A DNA stretch of 64,000 nt from Phycisphaerales bacterium UBA2421 (GTDB lineage Bacteria > Planctomycetota > Phycisphaerae > Tepidisphaerales > Tepidisphaeraceae). Each line of letters begins with the position of its first letter. The stretch's first letter is position 1. The notes below the pieces were generated by a model. That model ran no database searches and was not told the DNA's origin. It was given only the letters and a program-made list of their open reading frames with translations. The stretch covers positions 37,006-101,005 of the forward strand of contig DDRH01000006.1 in NCBI GenBank assembly GCA_002343075.1, read 5' to 3'. Position numbers and translations under genes: made by a program. Shown piece after piece: positions 9,198 through 17,847 of the stretch.

Positions 9198-9962
9198 CTA
9201 GAACCCAATACTGGCCCCGCCGTCGACAGGCAGGCAGACACCCGTGATAAACCGCGCCGCCGGCGATGACAGATAGACCGCGGCCCAGCCGACATCTTCC
9301 GCCTCGCCAAACTTCGCCATCGGGGTTCGCCCGAGAATCTTCGCTTGTCGTGCGGGATCATTGGCCATCGCTTTTCGGAGCATCGGCGAATCAATCCAGC
9401 CGGGCGCGATTGCATTGACACGAATGCCGTGCGGCGCAACTTCGGTGGCCAGCGAACGAACCATTCCCAGATGCGCCGCCTTGGCCGCCGAGTAGGCGAT
9501 GACCATCGGAATACCGATGAGTGAGGCCATGGATGCGGTGAACAAAATGTGCCCGCGCCGCGACTGAATCATCCCCGGCAGCGCCGCGGCAATCAGCGCG
9601 TGGGCTGCGTGCACATGGGTCTGCATGACGGCATTAAACTCATCAGGCGTGGTTTCATCGGCCATTTTCTTGAGATGAATGCCGGCATTATTGATGAGAA
9701 TCGACAGCGACGACTCTGAGACGTCCTGTGCGCGCGCGATCAAGTCTGCGGCATGATCGAGATGGGTCACATCATGCACAACCATCGACGCCGCCGGGCC
9801 AAGTTCTCTCACCGCCGTCGCAAGTTCAGTTTCGCGCCGGCCCACGAGGACGACCTTCGCGCCCGAGCGGGTCAGGCATCGCGCCATTCCAAGGCCAAGC
9901 CCCGTGCCCCCGCCGGTGATGAGGGCCGTTTCGCCGGCGAGGTTGAAGGATGAATCGTGCAA
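9198..9962 (-). CDS. SDR family oxidoreductase (KduD/gluconate dehydrogenase-like)
   Basis: 254 aa, classic short-chain dehydrogenase. The Rossmann motif [10 protein letters not shown] is near residue 17, NNAG near 90, the catalytic YSAAK near 155, and the cofactor-proximal PGWIDSPM follows. Length and motifs fit 2-dehydro-3-deoxy-gluconate/2-deoxy-gluconate 3-dehydrogenases (KduD type), which act on pectin-derived uronic acids. The start is read as TTG 9962, the only reasonable start after the upstream stop; no good ribosome site is seen, so it may be translationally coupled to the isomerase-like gene that ends 48 bp upstream. It sits between a sugar isomerase-like gene and PL10, consistent with a role in uronate or sugar oxidation. 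Confidence 0.85.
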   Translation of the reverse strand: MHDSSFNLAGETALITGGGTGLGLGMARCLTRSGAKVVLVGRRETELATAVRELGPAASMVVHDVTHLDHAADLIARAQDVSESSLSILINNAGIHLKKMADETTPDEFNAVMQTHVHAAHALIAAALPGMIQSRRGHILFTASMASLIGIPMVIAYSAAKAAHLGMVRSLATEVAPHGIRVNAIAPGWIDSPMLRKAMANDPARQAKILGRTPMAKFGEAEDVGWAAVYLSSPAARFITGVCLPVDGGASIGF

Positions 9963-10010
9963 GGCAGATTGCTTTCTGAACAGCGGGTTGTTGCTGACCA
10001 GCCGACAGGT

Positions 10011-10937
10011 TCAGGCTTGAAAGACCGATTTCAAGTAGGCGGCATTTGCGCCAAAGTTTTCTTTGACACTTTTCCCGCCGACGCGCGACCGTTCCAGGGT
10101 CAGCCATCCTGAGTAGCCGATTTCGTCAAGTGCCTGTTTCACGTTCTTCATATCTAGCCGCGGGTTGTCCTGCAGCCAGTGGCCGTCGTCGTCGGTGCAG
10201 TGAATTTGACAGACGCGATCTTTGCCAAGTTTGCGAAGCTCATCGCCGACGTCCAACCCGGCCTTCAGCGGCGACTGAAAATTGAAGTACGCCTGAACGC
10301 CGGGCGAACCGATTTCATCAAGCAACCGATTGTAGCCATCGGCATCGGTGTTGGCTTCAAGCCCGAGTACGAGCTTCGCTGCCTCGATCTGCGGCGCGTG
10401 TTGCCGAAGCCGATCGACAATTTTCTTGCGAATGCCTGCATCGGTGATGTCCCCACGAACACCCAGCGGCAGGAAGCCGACCCGAATCTGCATTTGGTGC
10501 GCTGTTTCCATCCACTGCTCGATCGTGCGATCTGCAGCGGGATGATCGGCGAACGACTGCGCGTAGTATGCTGTCATCGCCAGGGATGAAAACGCCAGGC
10601 CGGTAGCCTCGGCGGTATTGATAAACTGCTCGCGAATCGTGGCATCGGCAAGTTGATTATCAAACTGCGGCCGCTGGCCCAGCCCGCCCATGTCCAGCTC
10701 GACGCCGTCGGCTCCGATTTCCCTGGCAAGCTTGATCGCCCCAAGCTTCTGCCGCTTCAGCAGCATAATGTCACAAACAGAGATTCGATAGCGATGGAGA
10801 TGGTTGCCGGCCGTCGGCTGCCCAAGCGCCGTGCCCGCCGCGAGTCCCGCCACGGCGGCAAGGGTAGTTTTTACGAATCCCCGGCGGGTCAGGCGGCCTC
10901 CGGTTGTGGTTTGCGGCTCATTAAGCATGTATGGCAT
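10011..10937 (-). CDS. Tat-exported sugar phosphate isomerase/epimerase-like protein (xylose isomerase-like TIM barrel)
   Basis: 308 aa. The N-terminus has a twin-arginine signal (LTRRGFVKTTLAAVAGLAAG), so the protein is folded before export. The rest is an AP-endonuclease-2/xylose-isomerase-like TIM barrel with typical segments GADGVELDMGG, LVLGLEANTD, CQIHCTDDDG and LTLERSR. These proteins usually bind a divalent metal through Glu/His/Asp residues. ATG 10937 is supported by GGAGG 6 nt upstream; the frame could extend to 10988. It is the first gene of the leftward operon with SDR, PL10 and GH2. The true reaction is unknown; exported members of this family are frequent in planctomycetes and are not proven isomerases. 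Confidence 0.82.
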   Translation of the reverse strand: MPYMLNEPQTTTGGRLTRRGFVKTTLAAVAGLAAGTALGQPTAGNHLHRYRISVCDIMLLKRQKLGAIKLAREIGADGVELDMGGLGQRPQFDNQLADATIREQFINTAEATGLAFSSLAMTAYYAQSFADHPAADRTIEQWMETAHQMQIRVGFLPLGVRGDITDAGIRKKIVDRLRQHAPQIEAAKLVLGLEANTDADGYNRLLDEIGSPGVQAYFNFQSPLKAGLDVGDELRKLGKDRVCQIHCTDDDGHWLQDNPRLDMKNVKQALDEIGYSGWLTLERSRVGGKSVKENFGANAAYLKSVFQA

Positions 10938-11162
10938 GGATTTCCTCCGTCTGACGCGTGGACAACAACCTGATTCCGCGCCAGGCACTATGCCCCATCA
11001 CTCTGAAGTTCGCATCTATTCGTTGCGGTTTGTATAACAGTTCTGCCCGTTTTCCGAAGCGATGGGCTGCAAATTCACCGGGTATCCTGATGCAAGGCGT
11101 CGGCGGTGTTCGAGCGGCCGGGTTCGATTTGCGTTTTGGTCAGGAATGAAGGCTGCAGATTT

Positions 11163-12713
11163 ATGAGCACGTGGGTCGAGCAATGGGATATCTTCGAGTT
11201 TTCAACAGCCGGCCCTACCGAGGGCAATCCGTTTGTTGATGTCAGCTTTGGAGCGAAGTTCTCGCAAGCTGGCCGCGAACTGCTGGTTGCAGGCTTCTAT
11301 GATGGCGAAGGCATTTACCGGGTACGGTTCATGCCACCGGCGCAGGGTGAATGGCGATTTGAGACCCACAGCAACTGCAATGACCTAGCTGGCAAAGCCG
11401 GGACTTTCACCGTCGTCGCCCCCACGGGCAACAACCGCGGGCCGGTGCGGGTTCACAACACCTTTCACTTCCAATACGCCGACGGCACACCCTACAAGCA
11501 AATCGGCACCACTGCATACGCATGGACGCACCAGGGCACCGAATTGGAAGAACTCACCCTCACCGCGCTCCGGCGGGCACCGTTCAACAAGATTCGCATG
11601 TGCGTCTTTCCGAAACGCTATGCGTTCAACGCCAACGAGCCGCCCCTTTACGCCTTTGCAGGTACAGCACCCAACAAGTGGGATTTCACACGTTTCAACC
11701 CCGAATTCTGGCGTCACCAGGAAAAGCGGATTTCGCAGCTACGCGACATGGGGATCGAGGCCGATCTAATCTTGTTTCATCCCTACGATGAAGGTCACTG
11801 GGGCTTCGATCGCATGGACGCCGCCAGCGACGAGCGCTATCTCAAGTATTGTATCGCTCGCTTCGGGGCCTACCGCAATGTGTGGTGGTCAATGGCCAAT
11901 GAATTCGACTTCATGAAGACGAAGCAGCCCGCCGATTGGGATCGTTACTTCGAGATAGTTTGCGAGAATGACCCATTCGACCACTTGCGCAGCATTCACA
12001 ATGGCCGGCTCATCTACGACCACAACAAGCCGTGGGTCACGCACGCCAGCATTCAGAATGGCAGCGCAGTCGAAGACTTCGGCCGGGCGATATTGTATCG
12101 CGACGTGTACCGTAAGCCCGTGGTATTTGATGAAGTAAAATACGAAGGCAACATTCCCCAGCGGTGGGGAGACATCTCCGCCGAGGAGATGGTGCACCGA
12201 TTCTGGCAGGGTACGATCGCCGGGACATATGTGGGGCATGGCGAGACCTACAAACACCCGAATGATGTTATCTGGTGGGCCAGAGGCGGGGAATTGCATG
12301 GCAAGAGCCCGCCACGCATCGCATTTCTGCGCAAACTGCTGGAAGAAGGCCCGGCGAATGGCCTCGAACCGATCGACAAGTGGCAAGACGTTCACACCGT
12401 CGGCGAGGCCGGGGCCCACTACCTCGTCTACTTCGGCAAGCTTACCCCGACCGAGTGGGAGTTCAGCCTGCCGCGGGCAGGCCTGAATGCGGGCATGCGG
12501 TTCAGGGCAGAGATCATCGACACATGGAACATGTCCGTCGAGGCTGTTGACGGCACCTTCACCATCATCGAAGACGCCACCTACCGATATCGCAGTGAGA
12601 GCCTGCGCAAGATCAAACTACCGGGAAAAAAGTGGATGGCCCTCCGCATCACCCGGCTCGAGGGCGACCGGGTGACCTTCCACGAAGGCAAGAAAATCTA
12701 CGGCGAAGGCTGA
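11163..12713 (+). CDS. DUF5060/DUF5605 glycoside hydrolase (GH140 apiosidase-like)
   Basis: 516 aa. It begins with a DUF5060 beta-sandwich (VEQWDIFEF, GIYRVRFMPPAQGEWRFETHSN), then a TIM barrel of the apiosidase-like type (GTTAYAWTHQ, NKIRMCVFPKRY, WWSMANEFDF, PVVFDEVKYEGN), and ends with a DUF5605-like beta domain. The Glu in ANEFDF and the Glu in FDEVKYEG are probable acid/base and nucleophile. No signal peptide is seen. GH140 enzymes release apiose from RG-II; this protein is related but not necessarily of that specificity. ATG 11163 gives the natural DUF5060 start; the ribosome site is weak. It is divergent from the isomerase-like gene with 225 bp between starts. Confidence 0.78.
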   Translation: MSTWVEQWDIFEFSTAGPTEGNPFVDVSFGAKFSQAGRELLVAGFYDGEGIYRVRFMPPAQGEWRFETHSNCNDLAGKAGTFTVVAPTGNNRGPVRVHNTFHFQYADGTPYKQIGTTAYAWTHQGTELEELTLTALRRAPFNKIRMCVFPKRYAFNANEPPLYAFAGTAPNKWDFTRFNPEFWRHQEKRISQLRDMGIEADLILFHPYDEGHWGFDRMDAASDERYLKYCIARFGAYRNVWWSMANEFDFMKTKQPADWDRYFEIVCENDPFDHLRSIHNGRLIYDHNKPWVTHASIQNGSAVEDFGRAILYRDVYRKPVVFDEVKYEGNIPQRWGDISAEEMVHRFWQGTIAGTYVGHGETYKHPNDVIWWARGGELHGKSPPRIAFLRKLLEEGPANGLEPIDKWQDVHTVGEAGAHYLVYFGKLTPTEWEFSLPRAGLNAGMRFRAEIIDTWNMSVEAVDGTFTIIEDATYRYRSESLRKIKLPGKKWMALRITRLEGDRVTFHEGKKIYGEG

Positions 12714-12836
12714 TCGCACGAGCTGCTCATCTGAGTTTTCTTGCAATCTACGCCACCACGGCACGACACAGGCTCTGTAGCAGCGCTGCGCGTGCATGCT
12801 GCCATGTCTAAAACGGGCGTTTAGAGGAGAAGAATC

Positions 12837-13430
12837 ATGTTTTTAATCCGTCCGCGCGAGTCTGCGCGTCTTCTTGCCGCTGCCGTCGTCACCGGGCTTG
12901 CCGCGATTGCATCGGCTCACCAAGTTGTCTACAGCGGGGCAATGTCCGGCCCAGCCGAAGCACCCCCGAATGCCTCGCCGGGAGTGGGCATTGCCACTGT
13001 CACCGTTGATCTGGACTTGGCGACCTTCCGAATCCAGGCGAATTTCTCCGGACTGACAGGCACCACAACCGCCGCGCACATTCACGGATTGACCGCGGTC
13101 CCGGGCGCGGGCGTTGCGGGCGTTGCTACGCAAACGCCGTCTTTCACCGGCTTTCCGCTCGGCGTAACTTCGGGGGTAATGGACACAACCTACGATATGA
13201 CGCTCGCCTCAAGCTACAACGCGTCGTTCATCACCGCCAACGGCGGGACCGTCGGCGGGGCCTTCCAGGCGCTTCTCACGGGCCTCGAGCAAGGCAGAAC
13301 TTATTTCAACATTCACTCCACCACCTTCCCCGGCGGGGAAATCAGGGGCTTTCTCATCCCGGAACCGGCCAGCCTGAGCCTGCTGGCAGGCATTCCACTC
13401 ATCATGCTCCGGCGCAACCGAAAGACATAA
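12837..13430 (+). CDS. CHRD domain protein with PEP-CTERM anchor
   Basis: 197 aa. A signal peptide (residues ~10-27, ending SAH) is followed by a CHRD domain (YSGAMSGPAEAPPNASPGVG, TTAAHIHGL, YFNIHSTTFPGGEIRGFL). The protein ends with a PEP-CTERM sorting tag: PEPAS, a hydrophobic stretch LSLLAGIPLIML, then RRNRK. It should be exported, cut and retained by the exosortase system. The function of CHRD domains is unclear. GAGGAG precedes the ATG. It stands apart from the following operon and has its own candidate terminator at 13479-13502. Confidence 0.9.
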   Translation: MFLIRPRESARLLAAAVVTGLAAIASAHQVVYSGAMSGPAEAPPNASPGVGIATVTVDLDLATFRIQANFSGLTGTTTAAHIHGLTAVPGAGVAGVATQTPSFTGFPLGVTSGVMDTTYDMTLASSYNASFITANGGTVGGAFQALLTGLEQGRTYFNIHSTTFPGGEIRGFLIPEPASLSLLAGIPLIMLRRNRKT

Positions 13431-13478
13431 GACTCGCTTCTGCGCCTCATTTTCGGCCCGCAAGCTACCACAAGTGCC

Positions 13479-13502
13479 AAACCCCGACCCCCGTCGGGGT
13501 TT
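13479..13502 (+). terminator. Candidate hairpin terminator after the CHRD PEP-CTERM gene
   Basis: AAACCCCGAC (13479-13488) pairs perfectly with GTCGGGGTTT (13493-13502) around a CCCC loop. Only a short T content follows (GCTCTTGC), so termination may be imperfect. It separates the PEP-CTERM gene from the operon starting at 13626. Confidence 0.6.
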
Positions 13503-13625
13503 GCTCTTGCGCCCTTTCCAACGAAACGATCGCGCATTGCAAGCGTCGCGGGTTTTCCGCTTGCGACGTGCGGGGTAAAACAACTAATGGTGCCATCGGA
13601 CGTATGTGGAAACCCAGAAAGCGGC

Positions 13626-16337
13626 ATGTTCTCAGCGCGATGCATCCTCATTATCACAGCACTGCTAATCGGAGTTGCCTCGATCATGGCACATGCAGAA
13701 ACAATCCATGCCTCAGTATCAGATTCCGCCGGACAATCGCCGCGGGTGCAGTATGGGGTGAACAAACTGATGGAGGCCATCGCAGCGGTTGGCGAGCGGG
13801 CAGAGCTGACCGAATCAATCGCGGGAAAACCGCGGCAGTTGTTCATTTCAATACGACAACCACACGGCGACGTAAACACAAGTCAACCCCTGCAGCCGCA
13901 GGGCTTTGCGATTGGTGCCGAACGAGGCTCGCTGTTTTATGTCGAAGGTGCCGACGAATCGGGCGTTCTTTACGGCTGCCTCGAACTCGCCGCCCGAATT
14001 CGCGCCGCCGGCAGGCTGCCGGATGAGCTGAAATGGGTCGATGCCCCCCAGTTTGTGCTCCGGGGGCCGTGTATCGGCATGCAAAAGACGTACATTCTGC
14101 CCGGCCGCAAGGTGTACGAATATCCCTACACCCCTGAGCTGTTTCCATTCTTCTACGATAAAGCGCACTGGACTGAGTATCTCGATCTGCTCGCCGATCT
14201 GCGCATGAATACACTGTTCCTATGGAATGGGCAGCCGTTTGCCTCGCTGGTGCGGGTCGCCGAATATCCCTATGCCAACGAAGTAGACGATGCAACTCTG
14301 GCGAAGAACCAGGAAATGTACCGCTGGCTCGCCGCCGAAGCCGACAAGCGCGGCATCTGGGTCGTCCAGAACTTTTACAGCATCATCCTGCCCAAGCCCT
14401 TTGCGGAGAAACACGGCTTTGATACACAACTAAGCCAGCCGAATGATCTGGCCGCCGACTACACGCGCAAGAGCATCGCACAGTTCGTCAGAGAGTTTCC
14501 GAACGTCGGCATTATGCCCTGCCTCGGCGAAGCGCTGCTCGGCGTGGACAACCAGACAAAGTGGCTGAATGAAGTCATCCTGCCCGGCATCCACGATGGC
14601 ATGCGCCTCGCAGGGATCGGTCAAGAGCCGCCGGTGATCGTGCGCACCCACGCGACCGATGCGAAGAGAGTGATTCCTGAGGCGCTCAAGGTCTATAAGA
14701 ACCTCTACACCGAAGCCAAGTTCAACGGCGAATCGCTTACGACACATGAACCGCGCGGCGCGCGACAGGATGTGCACCTGACCATGAGCCGGCTGGGCAG
14801 TACACACCTGATTAATGTCCACATTCTGGCCAACCTGGAGCCATTCCGATTTGGGAGTCAACGTTTTATAAAGAAATGTGTCATCGCAGGACGCGACCGG
14901 CTCGGCGCGCGAGGCCTGCATTTGTACCCGCTGGCATACTGGGATTGGCCCATCGCCCCTGACGTTGCTCCTCTCAAACAGATTGAGCGCGATTGGATTT
15001 GGTTCGAGGCATGGGCACGCTACTCATGGAATCCGGATGTTGACGACGAACAGGATCGAAGCTTCTGGATCAGTCGCCTGTCCGGCTACTTCGGCAGCGA
15101 GCACGCTTCAGAATTGATTCTCGACGCGCTCAACGATGCAGGTGAGTGCGCACCGCGGATACTGAGGCGATACGGCATTACCGAAGGCAATCGGCAAACC
15201 ATGTCGCTCGGCATGACGCTCGATCAGCTCGTCTCGCCGGACAAATATCGTGCGTTTCCTGAGCTCTGGGAATCGCAGGCCCCGCCGGGTGAACGGCTTC
15301 AGGAGTTTGCCGCGCGTGAATGGAACGGTCAGGCCCATGAGGGCGAAACGCCGGTCAGCCTTAACGCCGAAGTTTTGAGGTTTTCCGAGAAAGCAGCCAT
15401 GGCGATCGAAGCAGCCCGGCCGCATGTCACCCAAAACCGTGACGAGTTTGACCGCATCGCCAACGACATTGCCTGCATTCGCGCGATGAGCCAGAATTAT
15501 GTCGCAAAGACCATTGCCGCGATGAAAGTGTTGCGCTTCCAACACAGCAATGACCCCGCCGACATGGTCGCGGCGCAAATCGCGATGGAAGAGAGCCTCC
15601 ACCACTTCCGCACCCTCGAAAAGCTGACCCGCGACACCTATCGCTACGCCAATACGATGCAGACCGGCCAGCGAAAAATCCCCGTCTCCGGCGGCACAGA
15701 TGGCAAGCCGGCCAACTACCACTGGTCGCAAATGCTCCCGCTTTATGAGGCCGAGTTCGCCGATTTCAACCGGCGCGTGGAACGCATCAAGGCCGGCAGG
15801 AGTGGCGATATTGATGAATCATCGCTTGCAAAAGTGCCCGGCGCCGACTTCAAGGTGCTATCACCTGGCGCCCAGCGGTACGAGGTGCAGATCGGAGCGA
15901 TGGTCTTCACCGACCGGACCGCGGTCATTGAATCGCTGATCCCTGAACTCGCGGGCGGGCATGGGATCCGTTTCAGTCACGCCGGTGCCGCTGCCGGCGA
16001 GCCGGTGGCGGTTGAGTTTGAATGCAGGGAGCCCGTGGCTTTGGTCGTTGGCTATGTGAAGGATCCATCCAACGTTTGGCTGAAGGTGCCCGATCTGGAA
16101 ACCGATGCACTGGCCGACGAGCGCGGCGGTGCCGAGCCTGTCGTCCTCAACGCGGCGGCCATCAGCGGCCTGGCGGCGATCGATCTGCATACATTTCGCT
16201 TCCCCGCGGGCAAGAACACGCTCGACCTCCGTGGCAAGGGAAGCTTTGTTATTCTCGGCGTCATCCCGCAAACCGCTTCGCTCACCAAGCGCGACGCGGG
16301 TCGATCAGCAGGTAGTGCTGTGGGAGAAAAGAAGTGA
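13626..16337 (+). CDS. Exported GH67/alpha-glucuronidase-N-like glycosidase
   Basis: 903 aa from ATG 13626, which places a clear signal peptide at the N-terminus (FSARCILIITALLIGVASIMAHA); an upstream in-frame ATG at 13587 would add 13 polar residues. The next ~120 residues (FAIGAERGSLFYVEGADESGVLYG) are the GH67/GH20 N-terminal 'domain 2' fold. After that comes a TIM-barrel region (MNTLFLWNGQPF, GIWVVQNFYSII, GIMPCLGEALLG) and helical and beta-rich C-terminal parts. It is probably an exo-acting enzyme on uronic-acid side chains, but no exact family match is asserted. It overlaps the next gene by 4 bp and is the first gene of a five-gene operon. Confidence 0.65.
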   Translation: MFSARCILIITALLIGVASIMAHAETIHASVSDSAGQSPRVQYGVNKLMEAIAAVGERAELTESIAGKPRQLFISIRQPHGDVNTSQPLQPQGFAIGAERGSLFYVEGADESGVLYGCLELAARIRAAGRLPDELKWVDAPQFVLRGPCIGMQKTYILPGRKVYEYPYTPELFPFFYDKAHWTEYLDLLADLRMNTLFLWNGQPFASLVRVAEYPYANEVDDATLAKNQEMYRWLAAEADKRGIWVVQNFYSIILPKPFAEKHGFDTQLSQPNDLAADYTRKSIAQFVREFPNVGIMPCLGEALLGVDNQTKWLNEVILPGIHDGMRLAGIGQEPPVIVRTHATDAKRVIPEALKVYKNLYTEAKFNGESLTTHEPRGARQDVHLTMSRLGSTHLINVHILANLEPFRFGSQRFIKKCVIAGRDRLGARGLHLYPLAYWDWPIAPDVAPLKQIERDWIWFEAWARYSWNPDVDDEQDRSFWISRLSGYFGSEHASELILDALNDAGECAPRILRRYGITEGNRQTMSLGMTLDQLVSPDKYRAFPELWESQAPPGERLQEFAAREWNGQAHEGETPVSLNAEVLRFSEKAAMAIEAARPHVTQNRDEFDRIANDIACIRAMSQNYVAKTIAAMKVLRFQHSNDPADMVAAQIAMEESLHHFRTLEKLTRDTYRYANTMQTGQRKIPVSGGTDGKPANYHWSQMLPLYEAEFADFNRRVERIKAGRSGDIDESSLAKVPGADFKVLSPGAQRYEVQIGAMVFTDRTAVIESLIPELAGGHGIRFSHAGAAAGEPVAVEFECREPVALVVGYVKDPSNVWLKVPDLETDALADERGGAEPVVLNAAAISGLAAIDLHTFRFPAGKNTLDLRGKGSFVILGVIPQTASLTKRDAGRSAGSAVGEKK

Positions 16338-17845
16338 AACCGATGCTTTCACACGACCAGTTTCGCCCGCTAGTCGAGCAATTCAATCGCGATGACAACG
16401 AGGACATCATCAATACCATTCCCAACGCGCAAAGTTGGGACTGGATTGCCGCCAACGCCCCGCTGTTTGACTGCCCAGACCCGGCTATCGTCGAGATCTA
16501 CTACTACCGTTGGTGGACCTACCGCAAGCACATCAAGCAAACCCCCGCCGGGAAGATCGTTACAGAGTTCATCAGCGATGTACGTCACGCTGGCAGCCAC
16601 AACAGCATCAGTTGCGCCGCTGGATTTCACCTTGCCGAAGGCCGGTGGCTGCGCGAGCAGGCATTTCTCGACGAGTACACCCGCTTCTGGTTTCGCATGA
16701 ACAATGGCAAGCCAGAGCCCAAATTTCACAACTACAGCAGTTGGTTTCCACGCGCCATGCTCGACCGTTCCTTTGCAACTGGCGAAACGGCGATCCTGAT
16801 CGATCTGCTTGACGATCTCATCGCAGACTATGCGGCATGGGAAGCAGAGAAATCCCTTCCCAGCGGCCTGTTTTGGCAGTACGACGTGCGCGACGCGATG
16901 GAAGAATCGATCAGCGGCGGCCGCAAGCACAAGAACTTCCGCCCGACGATCAACAGCTATATGTTCGCCAACGCGCAGGCAATCGCCCAGATAGCCTCAC
17001 TTGCCGGCCGCATGGAAATCGCTGAGCGGTTTAACATCAAGGCAAGCACCTTGCGCGCCCTCGTTCACGATAAAATGTGGGATGAGTCGTCGCAATTTTT
17101 CAAGGCACAAACCGAAGAAGGCCCACTTTGCGACGCGCGCGAAGCCATCGGCTTCATACCGTGGCAGTTTAACCTTCCTCAGGCCGGCTGTGAGCGGGCA
17201 TGGGAGCAACTCGCCGATCCGCACGGCTTCTGGGCACCCTTCGGAATCACCACTGCCGAGCGCCGGCATGCGCTGTTTCGCTCCCACGGCGTTGGTAAGT
17301 GCGAATGGGATGGCGCAGTGTGGCCGTTCGCAACCTCACAAACGCTTTACGCGCTCGCCAACCTGTTGCGAAACTACTCTCCTCCGCTGTCGACTCCGCT
17401 AGGGGCGGATTGGCGGCGCGTCTACTTCGACGCACTGTACACCTACGCGAAATCACACCGTAAAAACGGCATTCCGTACCTGGGCGAGTACCTTTGCGAG
17501 ATGACCGGAGAATGGCTCAAGGGCGATAATCCTCGCAGCCGGTACTACAATCACTCGACGTTCAACGACCTCATCATCACGGGTCTGATCGGGTTGGTAC
17601 CGCAGCCCGATGATACACTCGTGCTGCATCCACTTTTGCCAGCGGATACCTGGGAGTGGTTCGCTCTCGAAAACGTGCCGTATCGCGGACGCAGTGTGTC
17701 GATCATGTGGGATCGCTTTGGTAAACGCTTCAATCGCGGTGAAGGACTGCGGGTATATGTTGACGGCACCGAAGCTGCGGCATCGCCAAAGCTCTCTCAG
17801 TTGACCGTCAGGATTGGATCGCCCCCAAGAACATCAAGGACGTAG
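16334..17845 (+). CDS. MGH1-like (alpha/alpha)6-barrel glycoside hydrolase
   Basis: 503 aa, starting at GTG inside a GTGA overlap with the previous stop, so translation is probably coupled. The sequence is all-helical with the GH63/GH37 clan signatures: YYYRWWTYRKHI near residue 57, SISCAAGFHL, WQYDVRDAMEESI, CEWDGAVWPFATSQTL near 325 and HSTFNDLIITGLIG near 410. This is the 'mannosylglycerate hydrolase MGH1-like' domain found in many cell-wall loci. Acidic catalytic residues are likely among Asp in QYDVRDAMEES and Glu/Asp in CEWDGAVW. No signal peptide. The substrate is unknown; its tight coupling to GH127 and GH95 suggests an RG-type side chain. Confidence 0.75.
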   Translation: MKPMLSHDQFRPLVEQFNRDDNEDIINTIPNAQSWDWIAANAPLFDCPDPAIVEIYYYRWWTYRKHIKQTPAGKIVTEFISDVRHAGSHNSISCAAGFHLAEGRWLREQAFLDEYTRFWFRMNNGKPEPKFHNYSSWFPRAMLDRSFATGETAILIDLLDDLIADYAAWEAEKSLPSGLFWQYDVRDAMEESISGGRKHKNFRPTINSYMFANAQAIAQIASLAGRMEIAERFNIKASTLRALVHDKMWDESSQFFKAQTEEGPLCDAREAIGFIPWQFNLPQAGCERAWEQLADPHGFWAPFGITTAERRHALFRSHGVGKCEWDGAVWPFATSQTLYALANLLRNYSPPLSTPLGADWRRVYFDALYTYAKSHRKNGIPYLGEYLCEMTGEWLKGDNPRSRYYNHSTFNDLIITGLIGLVPQPDDTLVLHPLLPADTWEWFALENVPYRGRSVSIMWDRFGKRFNRGEGLRVYVDGTEAAASPKLSQLTVRIGSPPRTSRT

Positions 17846-17847
17846 AG

